Assembly: GCA_020446815.1 (NCBI GenBank)
Contig: JAGRDY010000023.1
Location: 62,001-126,000, forward strand
Direction: 5' to 3'
Length of the DNA stretch: 64,000 bases
From: Paracoccaceae bacterium
Lineage (GTDB): Bacteria; Pseudomonadota; Alphaproteobacteria; Rhodobacterales; Rhodobacteraceae
Part shown: positions 24,891-34,452 of the stretch, piece by piece
Layout of the letters: each line of letters begins with the position of its first letter
Position numbering within the stretch: the stretch's first letter is position 1
The notes under the pieces: model-generated
Database searches by the model: none
What the model saw: only the letters and a program-made list of their open reading frames with translations
What the model was told of the DNA's origin: nothing
Translations under genes and position numbers: made by a program

Positions 24891-25872
24891 TTCCGGCTCC
24901 TCCAGAATCGCGCAATTGCAACGGGTCCAGCTCGTAATGCGCGCCGCAAAACTGACAGTCGGCCGTGATGACCCCCGCATCGGTCGTCATTTCTTCAATT
25001 TCTTCGCCCGAGGAATTCGACAGACTGTCCCTGACCTTCTTGACCGAACAAGAACAGCCGAACTGAACGGGTTGCGCGTCAAACACGCGGGGGGCTTCTT
25101 CATGAAACAACCGAACTAGCAATTCTGTCGGCTGTACCGAAGGGCCGACAAGCTCCATGTCTTCGACGGTATCGAGCAGCAAATTCGCCCGCGCCCAGTT
25201 CTGCCCCTCTTCGTCGCCGAGAATATCCGCAGCCGACAGCAATCCATTCTCGCCGCTTCCGCCCGGGCCGCCGGCAGACGGCGCGGCAAGCGGCATATGC
25301 TGCAACATGACGCCGCCCGCACGCCAGCTTTCGCTCTGCCCGGGGAGTTTCGATTTTCCGAAGGACAATGCGAACCGGGTCGGCAATTGTTCCGACTGCG
25401 CAAAATACGTCTCGGCGCACGCAGACAGCGACCCGCCCGCCAGCGGCGTAACACCCTGATAGGGTGACGTGTTCGCGCCCTGATCCAATTGAACGGCAAA
25501 GACGCCGTTTCCGATCTGGTCAAAGGGTGCCATTTCGGGATTGATTGCACTGGCATCAAATGACGCCCAGGCACGGATTTGCGCCGCAGAACCTTCCTGG
25601 CTTGGCGCGTAGTAATCCGAGGCGATCATTTTTACCGGCCCCTCGCCCCGCACCTGCAACGACAACCGCCACCTGAGCTTGATAGTCTGTCCTATCAATG
25701 CCGTCAGCAAGGCGGTTTCGGCGACCAATGCCTCGACCGCTTCGGGGTATTCGTGCCGCGAGAGGATCGCGTGCAAAACCCCATCGAGACGCGCCACCCG
25801 GCCGCGAATATCGGCACGGTCCAGCTGAAAGGGCAAAATCGTATCGTCCCAGGCGATCTGTGACAGGTGCAT
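24877..25872 (-). CDS. hslO: Hsp33 redox-regulated chaperone
   Basis: A 331-residue cytoplasmic holdase chaperone activated by oxidative unfolding. The C-terminal zinc switch is present as CSC followed, about 30 residues later, by CQFC in ADCQFCGAHYELDP; the N-terminal substrate domain has VSLHAILSRHEYP-like and ETALLTALIGQTIKL segments. It is the first gene of the hslO-nudix-cca operon and is divergent from another Nudix gene 78 bp away. The insert between the cysteine pairs is acidic and slightly long. Confidence 0.92.
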   Translation of the reverse strand: MHLSQIAWDDTILPFQLDRADIRGRVARLDGVLHAILSRHEYPEAVEALVAETALLTALIGQTIKLRWRLSLQVRGEGPVKMIASDYYAPSQEGSAAQIRAWASFDASAINPEMAPFDQIGNGVFAVQLDQGANTSPYQGVTPLAGGSLSACAETYFAQSEQLPTRFALSFGKSKLPGQSESWRAGGVMLQHMPLAAPSAGGPGGSGENGLLSAADILGDEEGQNWARANLLLDTVEDMELVGPSVQPTELLVRLFHEEAPRVFDAQPVQFGCSCSVKKVRDSLSNSSGEEIEEMTTDAGVITADCQFCGAHYELDPLQLRDSGGAGIEQD

Positions 25873-25950
25873 CTTGGGCTTTCCTTGTGTTCAGGGTCTT
25901 GGCATATCGTTTCAGGCAAGCGGCGACAACTGCGAGGCTTTCGGCAAGAC

Positions 25951-26394
25951 ATGATCAGGCGTTTCGGTGAATCGGTGATTCGCGGCCAAAGGTACCGGAT
26001 GCGCCACGGTGCTTATGCGATCCTGTTGCGCGGCCGCGATATCCTTGCGACCCATCAGGCCGAACCGGAGCCGGAATTTCAACTACCCGGCGGTGGCATA
26101 GACGCAGGCGAATCACCTCTTCAAGCGTTGCACCGGGAGGTCCACGAAGAAACCGGCTGGTCTATTGCCGACCCGTGCCGGATCGGCGCGTTCAGGCGTT
26201 TCGTTTATATGCCCGAATACGACAAATGGGCTGAAAAGTTATGCACGATCTATCTGGCGCGGCCGGTGCTGCGCCATGGCCCGCCAAGAGAGGCCGGTCA
26301 CACGGCGGTCTGGCTGCCGGCCCGCGACGCGGTCCCTCTGCTCGGCAATCCCGGCGACCGGCATTTTCTGTCATTGATGCTGAATCGCGTTTGA
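25951..26394 (+). CDS. Nudix hydrolase, unspecified substrate
   Basis: A 147-residue Nudix-fold hydrolase with the box GGGIDAGESPLQALHREVHEETGW, complete with the catalytic REVHEE glutamates. The start at 25951 gives a compact domain beginning MIRRFGESVIRGQRYRMRHGAYAI; an upstream ATG at 25867 overlaps the hslO start region and adds a leader without matches. The ribosome site is weak. Substrate not predictable. It converges with the phosphatase gene after 11 bp. Confidence 0.85.
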   Translation: MIRRFGESVIRGQRYRMRHGAYAILLRGRDILATHQAEPEPEFQLPGGGIDAGESPLQALHREVHEETGWSIADPCRIGAFRRFVYMPEYDKWAEKLCTIYLARPVLRHGPPREAGHTAVWLPARDAVPLLGNPGDRHFLSLMLNRV

Positions 26395-26405
26395 GGGATG
26401 GCGGG

Positions 26406-27698
26406 TTACGGACCACGAAACTCCACAAGCGCCGCAGACACATCGTCGACGAATTCATCGGTGGCATATCCGCTCAGATGCCACAAGAGAGCTTCCACAT
26501 AGGCCGGCCCCCGCAGATCTGCACAGCGCTTCATGATGTCGGCCAGACCATCTTCGCCCAATGGCAAGCCACCAGTGTTTTCCGCTTCGGTAACGCCATC
26601 GGACATCAGGAACAACCTGTCGCCCGGGGCCAACCTTGCCTCGACACGCTCATATGTTGCGAAATCGAACAACCCGACGGGCAACCCACCGCGGCCCAGA
26701 TACTCGATCATCCCGCCGCTTCTTTGGATGGCCGGATAAGGGTGGCCTGCCTGCACCAGAGATACGTCACCCGTCTCCAGATTCAGATCGGCATAGGCCA
26801 GCGTGACGTAGCTTTCGACCTGCATGTCGTTCAGGATGACCCGGTTCAGCCGTTCCGCCAGAATCTCCGGCGCGAGCGCATCAAAACCGCCGGTATCCGC
26901 CTGGACCAACGCCAGATTCTGATCGGGTGAACTGCCCGACAGATATCCCGCCAGCCGAGCCGTCATCAGGGCCGATGTGATACCGTGGCCCGACACGTCA
27001 ATCGAATATACGCCGACGCGCTGTGGATTTATCGGGAAAAAGCCGACCAGATCACCCCCGACATGGCCGGATGGCCTGAGTAACAGCGATATGTCGGCGT
27101 TTCCAAAGTCCCGATACCTTTCGCGAACGAGGCTTTGCTGAAGCTTTCGCGCCTCTTTCAGATCGCGATCCACTGAATCATAAAGCCTTTGCAGCTCTTT
27201 CAACGCCGACGACAAAAGCAGGTTCTTTTCCTTCAGCTCGCGCTCCATCCTCAAAATGCGCGTGCCGGCGACAATGCGCGCGCGCAGTTCATCGCCATTT
27301 ACCGGTTTAGTAAGAAAGTCATCGGCGCCGACGTCAAGCCCGCGGGCAATTTCAGCCGATTCGTGTTTTGAGGTCAGCAAAATGAAATAGATGTAATGGG
27401 CACTGCCGATTTCACGCAAAGCCTTGCAGAAATCCAGCCCTGACATGCCGGGCATCATCCAGTCCGAAATAACCAGATCCGGCAGCAGCGACTGGCACAG
27501 CACCAGCGCTTCATCGGCTGTTGCGGCCTCAACCACGGAATACCCGGCGCGCAACAGTTGCGCGCCGAGGATCTTGCGTTGTGCACGGCTATCATCGACA
27601 ATCAGTATTGTGCGCAAGATACGGCCCGACGCGTCACCGCCATCCGTGGGCATGGTTTTCAGGGATGACTTCAAGGCGCGGCCTTTGCTTTTTGCCAT
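26406..27698 (-). CDS. Response regulator fused to a PP2C (SpoIIE/RsbU-type) phosphatase
   Basis: A 430-residue two-domain signalling protein. Residues about 30-145 are a receiver domain: LIVDDSRAQRK, the phospho-acceptor aspartate in LVISDWMMPGM, and the conserved lysine in FLTKPVNGDEL. A coiled-coil linker (about 150-190) leads to a SpoIIE-type PP2C domain with GGDLVGFFP, SIDVSGHGITSALM and MSDGVTEAEN metal-binding aspartates. Such proteins dephosphorylate anti-sigma antagonists or other Ser-phosphoproteins. Divergent from an HPt gene, the likely phosphodonor. No anti-sigma or antagonist gene is nearby. Confidence 0.92.
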   Translation of the reverse strand: MAKSKGRALKSSLKTMPTDGGDASGRILRTILIVDDSRAQRKILGAQLLRAGYSVVEAATADEALVLCQSLLPDLVISDWMMPGMSGLDFCKALREIGSAHYIYFILLTSKHESAEIARGLDVGADDFLTKPVNGDELRARIVAGTRILRMERELKEKNLLLSSALKELQRLYDSVDRDLKEARKLQQSLVRERYRDFGNADISLLLRPSGHVGGDLVGFFPINPQRVGVYSIDVSGHGITSALMTARLAGYLSGSSPDQNLALVQADTGGFDALAPEILAERLNRVILNDMQVESYVTLAYADLNLETGDVSLVQAGHPYPAIQRSGGMIEYLGRGGLPVGLFDFATYERVEARLAPGDRLFLMSDGVTEAENTGGLPLGEDGLADIMKRCADLRGPAYVEALLWHLSGYATDEFVDDVSAALVEFRGP

Positions 27699-27957
27699 TC
27701 AAAACGTCGAGATATCTAAGCCCTGCCAGTTAAGACTGATTGAACGTGGTCCCGACCTGGCGGCCAAGAGCGTGCCAAATGTGACTTGCCTTCACTCCGA
27801 ACCGAATCGACCGCATACCAGACCGGGAGAGTGTTACAAGCAATCGCGCCTTACCCTGGCGCGGGTGATCCGCATTCACACCAGGGCGCTTAACCACCTG
27901 GTAAGACAGAACCCCTATCCTTTCCGCCGGTGGGGCGCATGGATCGGGGTGATCGGC

Positions 27958-28308
27958 ATGATTGACTGGACGCGAATAGCGGAGCTGAGATCTGAAATTG
28001 GCGAAGAGGGCTTCAACGAAGTCGTCGAGATTTTTCTTGAAGAGATGGAGGAAGTCATCGCCCGGATCAGATCCGCGCCCGTACCCGAAACCTACGAAGC
28101 AGATTTGCACTTCCTCAAGGGCGGGGCCTGGAATCTGGGCTTTGCCCATTTTGGCTCGCTTTGCAGCGAGGGTGAAAGGACTGCGGCGGCAGGAAGGGCA
28201 GAGGAAATCGCAATCGGGGCGCTGCTTGACAATTATGAGCTTTCAAAGACCGAATTCGTGAACGGCCTCGGGCCCAGGGATTCAAGCTGCATTTCCTCGG
28301 CCGCGTGA
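27958..28308 (+). CDS. Histidine phosphotransfer (HPt) domain protein
   Basis: A 116-residue single-domain HPt protein. The phosphorylatable histidine is H51 in LHFLKGGAWNLGF, a good match to the HxxKG motif. The start at 27958 is chosen because it begins a normal four-helix domain (MIDWTRIAELRSEIGEEGFNEVVEIFLEEM) after a GGGG-containing ribosome site. It lies divergently from the receiver-PP2C gene 259 bp away, suggesting a phosphorelay from an unlinked hybrid kinase through this protein to that receiver (inference). Confidence 0.88.
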   Translation: MIDWTRIAELRSEIGEEGFNEVVEIFLEEMEEVIARIRSAPVPETYEADLHFLKGGAWNLGFAHFGSLCSEGERTAAAGRAEEIAIGALLDNYELSKTEFVNGLGPRDSSCISSAA

Positions 28309-28349
28309 AGCGGATCCGATCGAACAACCTACGGGCAACGCACCAACCG

Positions 28350-29597
28350 TCATATCAGAAACTCCGCCAGAGCTTCGTCATCCGTGATGTCGCGGTAGAT
28401 GAATGAGCCGGCGTCAAGCTGCCGCTTCAGATCTGCAAAGTTTCTGGCATGTTTGGTCTCGATACCAATAAGAACCGAGCCGAAGTTGCGCGCCGACTTT
28501 TTCAGATACTCGAACCTTGCAATGTCATCTTCCGGCCCCAGCATTTCCAGAAATTCACGCAATGCGCCCGGCCGTTGGGGCATTCTCAGGATAAAGTACT
28601 TCTTCAGCCCCGCGAACCGCTGCGCACGCTCCTTCACTTCGGGCAAACGTTCGAAATCGAAGTTGCCACCAGAAGTGACACAGACCACCGTCTTGCCCTT
28701 GATATCTTCCGATAGCTCCGGAAGAACATCGACCGACATTGCCCCGGCAGGCTCCAGAACTACGCCTTCGACATTCAGCATCTCAAGCATGGTAATGCAG
28801 ATCCGGTCTTCGGGTGCGGAAAGGACCTGCGCAAGATCGATTTGCCCGAGCCGTTCGAACGGCAGCGTGCCAATCCGCGCCACCGCCGCCCCGTCTACAA
28901 AACTATTGACGCGCGGCAGCGTTACCGGCCTTCCTGCCGCAATCGCGGCGGCAAGGCTGGCGCCCCCGGCGGGCTCGACATAGACAAGGCGCGTGCCTGC
29001 GCCCGCCTCATCAAAATAGCCGGTCATCCCGGAGGCAAGCCCACCGCCCCCAACGGGCAGAATGACCGTATCGGGCGCGCCGGAAAGCTGGTCGAGAATT
29101 TCCACCGCCACACTGGCCTGGCCTTCGATCACGTCGGCGTCGTCGAAAGGTGAAAGGAAATGCCCATGTGCCGCGACGCAAAATTTCTGCGCCGCCGCGA
29201 GCGTCTGATCGAAATAATCGCCAACAAGGCGGATTTCGACACTATCCATGCCAAATACGCGTGTCTTGTCGATTTTCTGCTGCGGCGTGGTGATCGGCAT
29301 GAAGATCGTTCCCCGGACACCAAAATGACGGCAGGCATAGGCAACGCCCTGAGCGTGATTTCCCGCGCTGGCACATACGAAGTGCCCGTGTTCCGGGTCT
29401 TTGTTCAGGAATTTGCGCATCGCGGTGAAGGCGCCGCGCAACTTGTAGCTGCGCACCGGCGACAGATCTTCGCGCTTCAGCCATATGTCGGCACCATAAC
29501 GGGCCGATAGATGTTCGTTGCGTTGAAGCGGCGTCGCATCGAACAGGGCGCGCAATTCGCGCGTCGCCTGCTGCGCAACTTCCGAAAATCCTGTCAT
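28350..29597 (-). CDS. ilvA: Threonine ammonia-lyase (threonine dehydratase)
   Basis: PLP enzyme of 415 residues converting threonine to 2-oxobutanoate, the first step of isoleucine synthesis. The PLP lysine is in SPVRSYKLRGAF, the phosphate-binding glycines in LPVGGGGLASGM, and residues about 330-410 form a single short ACT-like regulatory domain (FILRMPQRPGALREFLEML). This length is that of the single-ACT type rather than the 514-residue E. coli form. The ATG at 29597 follows AGGA by two bases and gives MTGFSEVAQQATREL. Divergent from argG. Confidence 0.93.
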   Translation of the reverse strand: MTGFSEVAQQATRELRALFDATPLQRNEHLSARYGADIWLKREDLSPVRSYKLRGAFTAMRKFLNKDPEHGHFVCASAGNHAQGVAYACRHFGVRGTIFMPITTPQQKIDKTRVFGMDSVEIRLVGDYFDQTLAAAQKFCVAAHGHFLSPFDDADVIEGQASVAVEILDQLSGAPDTVILPVGGGGLASGMTGYFDEAGAGTRLVYVEPAGGASLAAAIAAGRPVTLPRVNSFVDGAAVARIGTLPFERLGQIDLAQVLSAPEDRICITMLEMLNVEGVVLEPAGAMSVDVLPELSEDIKGKTVVCVTSGGNFDFERLPEVKERAQRFAGLKKYFILRMPQRPGALREFLEMLGPEDDIARFEYLKKSARNFGSVLIGIETKHARNFADLKRQLDAGSFIYRDITDDEALAEFLI

Positions 29598-29764
29598 GTT
29601 CCTGTCTCCGGGTTGCCTCGCGTCTTTCCGCCCATGAATGACGTTTCCTGTCAAGATGGGTAGCCGGTTTTGCCCGCGTTCGTTTGGCGGCGCGACACTT
29701 GCCGCATCATACAAAACCCAATACACCGCAGCACGACAATTCCTGTGTTCAGATGAGGCCACCC

Positions 29765-30991
29765 ATGTCCGCCCCCAAAAAAGTCGTGCTCGCCTATTCG
29801 GGCGGCCTCGATACCTCGATCATCCTGAAGTGGCTGCAAACCGAATACGGTTGCGAGGTGGTGACGTTCACCGCCGATCTGGGTCAGGGCGAAGAACTGG
29901 AACCGGCGCGCGCGAAGGCCGAAATGCTGGGGATAAAACCTGAAAACATCTTCATCGAGGATCTGCGCGAGGAATTCGTGCGCGACTTTGTCTTTCCGAT
30001 GTTCCGGGCCAACGCGCTCTATGAAGGGCTCTATCTTCTGGGCACGTCCATTGCGCGCCCGCTGATTTCCAGGCATCTGGTCCGGATTGCCGCCGAAACG
30101 GGTGCGGACGCCATCGCGCATGGCGCGACCGGCAAGGGTAACGATCAGGTCCGTTTCGAACTGTCGGCCTATGCGCTCGACCCTGGTATCAGGGTGATCG
30201 CACCCTGGCGGGAATGGGACCTGACCAGCCGGACCAGGCTTTTGGAATTTGCTGAAAAGAACCAGATCCCCATCGCCAGGGACAAACGTGGCGAAGCGCC
30301 TTTTTCGGTCGATGCCAACCTTCTGCATACCTCATCCGAGGGCAAGGTTCTGGAAAACCCCGGCGATGAGGCACCCGATTACATTTACCAGCGCACCGTT
30401 CACCCCGAGGACGCGCCCGATCGGCCTGAGATGATCGAGATCACCTTTGAGGCGGGTGATCCCGTCGCCATCAACGGCGAGAAAATGTCGCCCGCGACAA
30501 TCCTGACCAGATTGAACGAGTTGGGCGGCAAACATGGCGTAGGGCGGCTCGATCTGGTCGAAAACCGCTTTGTGGGCATGAAATCGCGCGGCGTCTATGA
30601 GACACCGGGCGGGACGATCCTGCTGGAAGCGCATCGCGGCATCGAACAGATCACACTCGATAGCGGCGCGGGGCATCTCAAGGACAGCATCATGCCGCGC
30701 TATGCCGAACTGATCTACAACGGGTTCTGGTTCAGCCCCGAGCGGGACATGCTGCAAGCCCTGATCGACAGATCGCAAGAGCATGTTACCGGAACCGTCC
30801 GCGTCAAGCTGTACAAGGGATCGGCGCGCACGGTGGCGCGCAGATCGGATCATTCGCTTTACTCTGAGGCCCATGTGACCTTTGAGGAAGACGCGGGGGC
30901 TTATGATCAGAAGGATGCCGCCGGGTTTATCCGGTTGAATGCGCTGCGTCTGAAACTGATCGCGACGCGCAATGCACGGGTGAAATCATAG
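29765..30991 (+). CDS. argG: Argininosuccinate synthase
   Basis: Joins citrulline and aspartate with ATP in arginine synthesis. The 408-residue protein has the N-type ATP pyrophosphatase P-loop [28 protein letters not shown] and [14 protein letters not shown] [11 protein letters not shown]. The ATG at 29765 is preferred over 29753 because GAGG is placed six bases before it. Its last six bases overlap the end of the converging sulfotransferase-like gene. Confidence 0.97.
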   Translation: MSAPKKVVLAYSGGLDTSIILKWLQTEYGCEVVTFTADLGQGEELEPARAKAEMLGIKPENIFIEDLREEFVRDFVFPMFRANALYEGLYLLGTSIARPLISRHLVRIAAETGADAIAHGATGKGNDQVRFELSAYALDPGIRVIAPWREWDLTSRTRLLEFAEKNQIPIARDKRGEAPFSVDANLLHTSSEGKVLENPGDEAPDYIYQRTVHPEDAPDRPEMIEITFEAGDPVAINGEKMSPATILTRLNELGGKHGVGRLDLVENRFVGMKSRGVYETPGGTILLEAHRGIEQITLDSGAGHLKDSIMPRYAELIYNGFWFSPERDMLQALIDRSQEHVTGTVRVKLYKGSARTVARRSDHSLYSEAHVTFEEDAGAYDQKDAAGFIRLNALRLKLIATRNARVKS

Positions 30992-31720
30992 CTGCCCTGC
31001 GACACTGAGCCGATGCGCCGCCAGCCGATCGTAATAGGGCATCGCTGCTTTGGCGAGCTTTTCGCCCGCGACTGAAAGTGACGGAAGCGGCCCTTCAGGG
31101 TCGGCAAATCCTGTGGACCGGTGGACGGCTCCATACCAGTGCGATGCCCAGACGCCGTCGTCAGGATGGCCGCCAGCGGGCCAGTGGAGCATCTTTTCGA
31201 CGAAGGAAATGCCCAGCGCGCGACAAAGGGCAGCGATTGCAGCCTTTGGATTGTCGCGGATGTCGTGGCTGTCGATAACGATGGGCCGCGTACCTGTTCG
31301 GCCGGCCACTTCATCGAAAAGCTCGGCTTGCTGGATAAAGCCGATATCCAGCAGCGTCGGGTTTTCACGTTTGGCGGCATAGCTGGCCACCACCCGCGCC
31401 GGATGGCGGATCAGAAAGACATTGGTGCAGCCAGCCATGAAACCGCGATCGAATGCCGCGAGCATGTGAACGGTCATGTGCTTTTGATAAAGGAGAGGTT
31501 TTCCATCCGGAATGGGCCCGGCGCAGGCAGCCGCGACGCGCGCCGGATCGGTTTCCTGACTGGCGATGATCTGCGCCGCCATGGGATGATCGAGACCCGT
31601 GGCCTTGAGGTAGGCGGCATAGAAGGGTTCATCCCTGACGGCGCAATCGCCACGCGCGGCGAAGGCATACATCATCGCGGTGGACAGATTTCGCGGACCC
31701 GACCACATGGCGATTTTCAT
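30986..31720 (-). CDS. Sulfotransferase-like protein
   Basis: A 244-residue protein with a PAPS-sulfotransferase-type nucleotide loop at the N-terminus ([17 protein letters not shown]), a DEPFYAAYL segment and the [12 protein letters not shown] motif of the 3'-phosphate-binding region. Family members in proteobacteria are poorly characterised and the acceptor is unknown. It follows the class IV aminotransferase gene by 91 bp on the same strand; this pairing suggests a shared amino-acid-related substrate (inference). Confidence 0.8.
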   Translation of the reverse strand: MKIAMWSGPRNLSTAMMYAFAARGDCAVRDEPFYAAYLKATGLDHPMAAQIIASQETDPARVAAACAGPIPDGKPLLYQKHMTVHMLAAFDRGFMAGCTNVFLIRHPARVVASYAAKRENPTLLDIGFIQQAELFDEVAGRTGTRPIVIDSHDIRDNPKAAIAALCRALGISFVEKMLHWPAGGHPDDGVWASHWYGAVHRSTGFADPEGPLPSLSVAGEKLAKAAMPYYDRLAAHRLSVAGQL

Positions 31721-31811
31721 GGGTGATGTTCCGTTGATTGCAGCGCCGGAGCGGGTGGTTTCACACCCCCCGCACCCCCCGTGAGGTATTTTCGAACAGA
31801 AGAATTTCGGC

Positions 31812-32711
31812 TCACGGTGCGACGAGGTCCTTGTATAGCCCGCGCAAACACTCGGTCATCGGCCCCATCCGGCCGTTGCCGATCTGACGGCCGTCGATCG
31901 TGCCGACGGGGGTCTGAGCGCCGAAGGTGCCGGTCAGGAACGCCTCATCCGCCGAATAGGTATCGACGAGGGTGAAGTTACGTTCATAGACCGGGATATC
32001 ATTGGCCCGGCAGAGGTCGATGACCTTCTGGCGGGTGATTCCGTTCATGCAATAGTCGCCGGTTGAGGTCCAGACCTGGCCTTTCCTCACAATGAAGAAG
32101 TTGCAGGCATTGGTCGTGTTCACGAATCCGTGCACATCCAGCATCAGCGCCTCGTCCGCGCCGGCCTTTTCGGCGGCGATGCAGGCAAGGATGCAGTTGA
32201 GCTTCGAATGGCTGTTGAGCTTGGGGTCTTGGGTCATCGGCAATCCGCGCAGGTGCGGCACGGTGGCAAGCCGGACAGGGCGCGGGATGTTCGGTTTGGA
32301 ATGCTCCATGATGATCACCATTGTCGGCCCGGACCGGCTGAGCGAGGGATGTTGAAAGGGATGCGACTTCACGCCTCGCGTGACCATCAGGCGCGCATGC
32401 GCATCTGTGACCATTCCATTGGCTTTCTGCGTCTCTAACAGCGCGTTTTCGACCTCTTTTCGGGTCAAGCCAAGTTCCAGGTCGATGGCTTTGGCCGCGG
32501 TGAAAAGCCGTTCGATATGTTCATCCAGAAAGGCCCATGACCCGTCGTGAAGCCGCATCCCTTCCCAGACGCCGTCACCCAGCATGAAACCTGAATCATA
32601 GACGCTGACCAGCGCCTCTGATTTGGGCCGGATGCGCCCGTTTATGTAAATGAGGATCGATTCGTTGCGGACATCTTCCTCGGCCTGATGGGTGGTGGTG
32701 GGATCGCTCAT
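31812..32711 (-). CDS. Class IV PLP aminotransferase (branched-chain or D-amino-acid type)
   Basis: A 299-residue fold-type IV aminotransferase related to IlvE and D-amino-acid transaminase. Family features: YINGRIRPKSEALVSVYDSGFMLGDGVWEGMR at the N-terminus, the PLP lysine region LNSHSKLNCILA, and DEALMLDVHGFVNTTNACNFFIV. The sequence of the 'GDGVWEG' loop is closer to the D-amino-acid/aminodeoxychorismate-lyase-like group than to classical IlvE, so the substrate is left open. The ATG at 32711 follows GGAGGAAG. Confidence 0.88.
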   Translation of the reverse strand: MSDPTTTHQAEEDVRNESILIYINGRIRPKSEALVSVYDSGFMLGDGVWEGMRLHDGSWAFLDEHIERLFTAAKAIDLELGLTRKEVENALLETQKANGMVTDAHARLMVTRGVKSHPFQHPSLSRSGPTMVIIMEHSKPNIPRPVRLATVPHLRGLPMTQDPKLNSHSKLNCILACIAAEKAGADEALMLDVHGFVNTTNACNFFIVRKGQVWTSTGDYCMNGITRQKVIDLCRANDIPVYERNFTLVDTYSADEAFLTGTFGAQTPVGTIDGRQIGNGRMGPMTECLRGLYKDLVAP

Positions 32712-32834
32712 GTCTTCCTCCGCGTCATGGCGCAGGCTAGCGCCGCGCGCGCGCGACTCCAAGGGCTCACTCACATGAAGATGATTGGACTGTAACGCAT
32801 GTTCCGCGTCAGGTGCAGGGTATAGCTGGAGAGC

Positions 32835-33458
32835 ATGATGCTGAGAATTCTGTTGGCGCTGATCGTTCTGGGGATGCCTGCTGCCGCCGCCGCCGAGACC
32901 GCGATTGTCGCGGGCGGGTGTTTCTGGTGTGTCGAGTCGGATTTCGAATCCGTGCCGGGCGTGACGGAAGTCGTGTCGGGTTATACTGGCGGCACGACCA
33001 GGAATCCGACCTACAAGCAGGTGGGCAAAGGCGGCACCGGGCATTACGAAGCGGTCGAGATCATGTTCGATCCCGCCAAGGTGAGCTATGCGCATCTGAT
33101 GGAGCTGTTTTTCCGGTCGATCGATCCGACCGATGCGGGCGGGCAGTTTTGCGACCGCGGCGACAGTTATCGCACGGCGATTTTTGTCAAGAATGCCAGG
33201 CAGCGTGCCGCGGCGGAGGCCGCGAAGACCGCAGCGCAAAAAGCCCTGGGCCAGAAGATTGTCACGCCCATTGTAGATGCGGGGCCTTTCTACAAGGCCG
33301 AGGCATATCACCAGGATTACTACAAGGGTCGCGGGATCATTCTGACGCGGCGCGGGCCCAAGACTCAAGCCAATGCCTACAAGTTCTACCGCGATGCCTG
33401 CGGGCGTGACAAACGGGTGCGCGCGCTGTGGGGCGATGCCGCACCATTTGTTCACTGA
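32835..33458 (+). CDS. msrA: Periplasmic peptide-methionine (S)-S-oxide reductase
   Basis: Repairs methionine-S-sulfoxide in proteins. 207 residues: a Sec signal (cleavage near AAAAAE, about residue 20) makes this a periplasmic form; the catalytic cysteine is C29 in GGCFWC, followed by [15 protein letters not shown] and GHYEAVEI. Resolving cysteines would be near C92-type GGQFCDRG and DACGRD at the C-terminus. Two adjacent ATGs occur (32835, 32838); GGAGAG fits the second better. It overlaps the converging ribokinase gene by 7 nt. Confidence 0.94.
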   Translation: MMLRILLALIVLGMPAAAAAETAIVAGGCFWCVESDFESVPGVTEVVSGYTGGTTRNPTYKQVGKGGTGHYEAVEIMFDPAKVSYAHLMELFFRSIDPTDAGGQFCDRGDSYRTAIFVKNARQRAAAEAAKTAAQKALGQKIVTPIVDAGPFYKAEAYHQDYYKGRGIILTRRGPKTQANAYKFYRDACGRDKRVRALWGDAAPFVH

Positions 33459-34327
33459 TCGAGAAATTCATCGACTTCCGCGGCGGTTGGGATGGCGTCG
33501 GCGGTACCCGGGCGCGCGACCTTGAGGCTGGCGGCGACAGCGGCGCGGCCAAGCGCGGCCTGTGTATCCAACCCCTGATCGCGCGCCGCGACGAAGTAAC
33601 CCAGAAACGTATCGCCCGCCCCGGTGGTGTCGACAACCGCGGCAATCTTATGGGCGGGTGCCAGGACGCGCCTGCCATCGCGACACCGCCATTCTGCCCC
33701 CTGGTCGCCACGCGTGACCAGAACTTCGGGCACACCCAGCCCGTCGAGCGGTGCCGCAAGCGCCGCTGCGAGTTGCTCGGCCTCGACCGCGTTGAGAACC
33801 AGCAGATCTATGTGGCCAAGCACGGCTTCAACCGCGGTGACGTCGAAGGGAGCGGCTGAATAGACGGTGTAGAGCCCGCGCTCTTGTGCCAGATTTGCCA
33901 CTTCGGCTTGCCAATCGGTCTCATTTTGAAAAAGCAGGGTATCGCCTGGCCTGGCGCCGGCCAATGCCTTTTCGAGCAGGCCTGCCGGGACAGCCCGATT
34001 GGCGCCGGGGAAAATGACGATGGTGTTTTCTGCCGCCGCGTCGATGGTGATGATCGCATGGCCGGTCGGGATGCCGGTCCGGGCCACTTGCGAGATGTCG
34101 ACACCCCAGCCCGACAACTGGTCGAGCGTCCAGAGACCGTCGGGCCCGACCGCCCCGATATGGTGAACTTTCGCGCCCGCCTTGGCCGCCGCCGCCGACT
34201 GATTTGCCCCCTTGCCACCCAACCCGAAAGCGTAACTGGAGGCTGCCAGGGTTTCGCCGGGGCCGGGGAAATGCCCGACACGGTAGGAATGATCGATATT
34301 GATCGAGCCGAAATTATATATCGTCAT
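33452..34327 (-). CDS. rbsK: Ribokinase (PfkB family)
   Basis: ATP-dependent sugar kinase of 291 residues, probably phosphorylating D-ribose. It has the N-terminal [11 protein letters not shown], the substrate glycines [15 protein letters not shown], and the catalytic anion-hole motif [13 protein letters not shown]. No ribose transport genes are near. The specificity for ribose rests on overall resemblance; another furanose or nucleoside sugar is possible. Confidence 0.85.
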   Translation of the reverse strand: MTIYNFGSINIDHSYRVGHFPGPGETLAASSYAFGLGGKGANQSAAAAKAGAKVHHIGAVGPDGLWTLDQLSGWGVDISQVARTGIPTGHAIITIDAAAENTIVIFPGANRAVPAGLLEKALAGARPGDTLLFQNETDWQAEVANLAQERGLYTVYSAAPFDVTAVEAVLGHIDLLVLNAVEAEQLAAALAAPLDGLGVPEVLVTRGDQGAEWRCRDGRRVLAPAHKIAAVVDTTGAGDTFLGYFVAARDQGLDTQAALGRAAVAASLKVARPGTADAIPTAAEVDEFLDQ

Positions 34328-34452
34328 TCTTGCCCTCGCCGCAGTCGCAACACCATTGGGCCCGATCTCTGTCCGGGGTCAAGCCGGTGGATTTGGCGCT
34401 TTTCCCCGGTGGGGTGGTTTTGTAAGGTCAGGGCGGAACCGGGGGGCAGGGT

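Noticed and set aside
32740..32756. CG dinucleotide run near the aminotransferase/msrA divergent region, as Z-DNA or a repeat element
   Set aside because: Only about 12 bp and expected by chance in this base composition.
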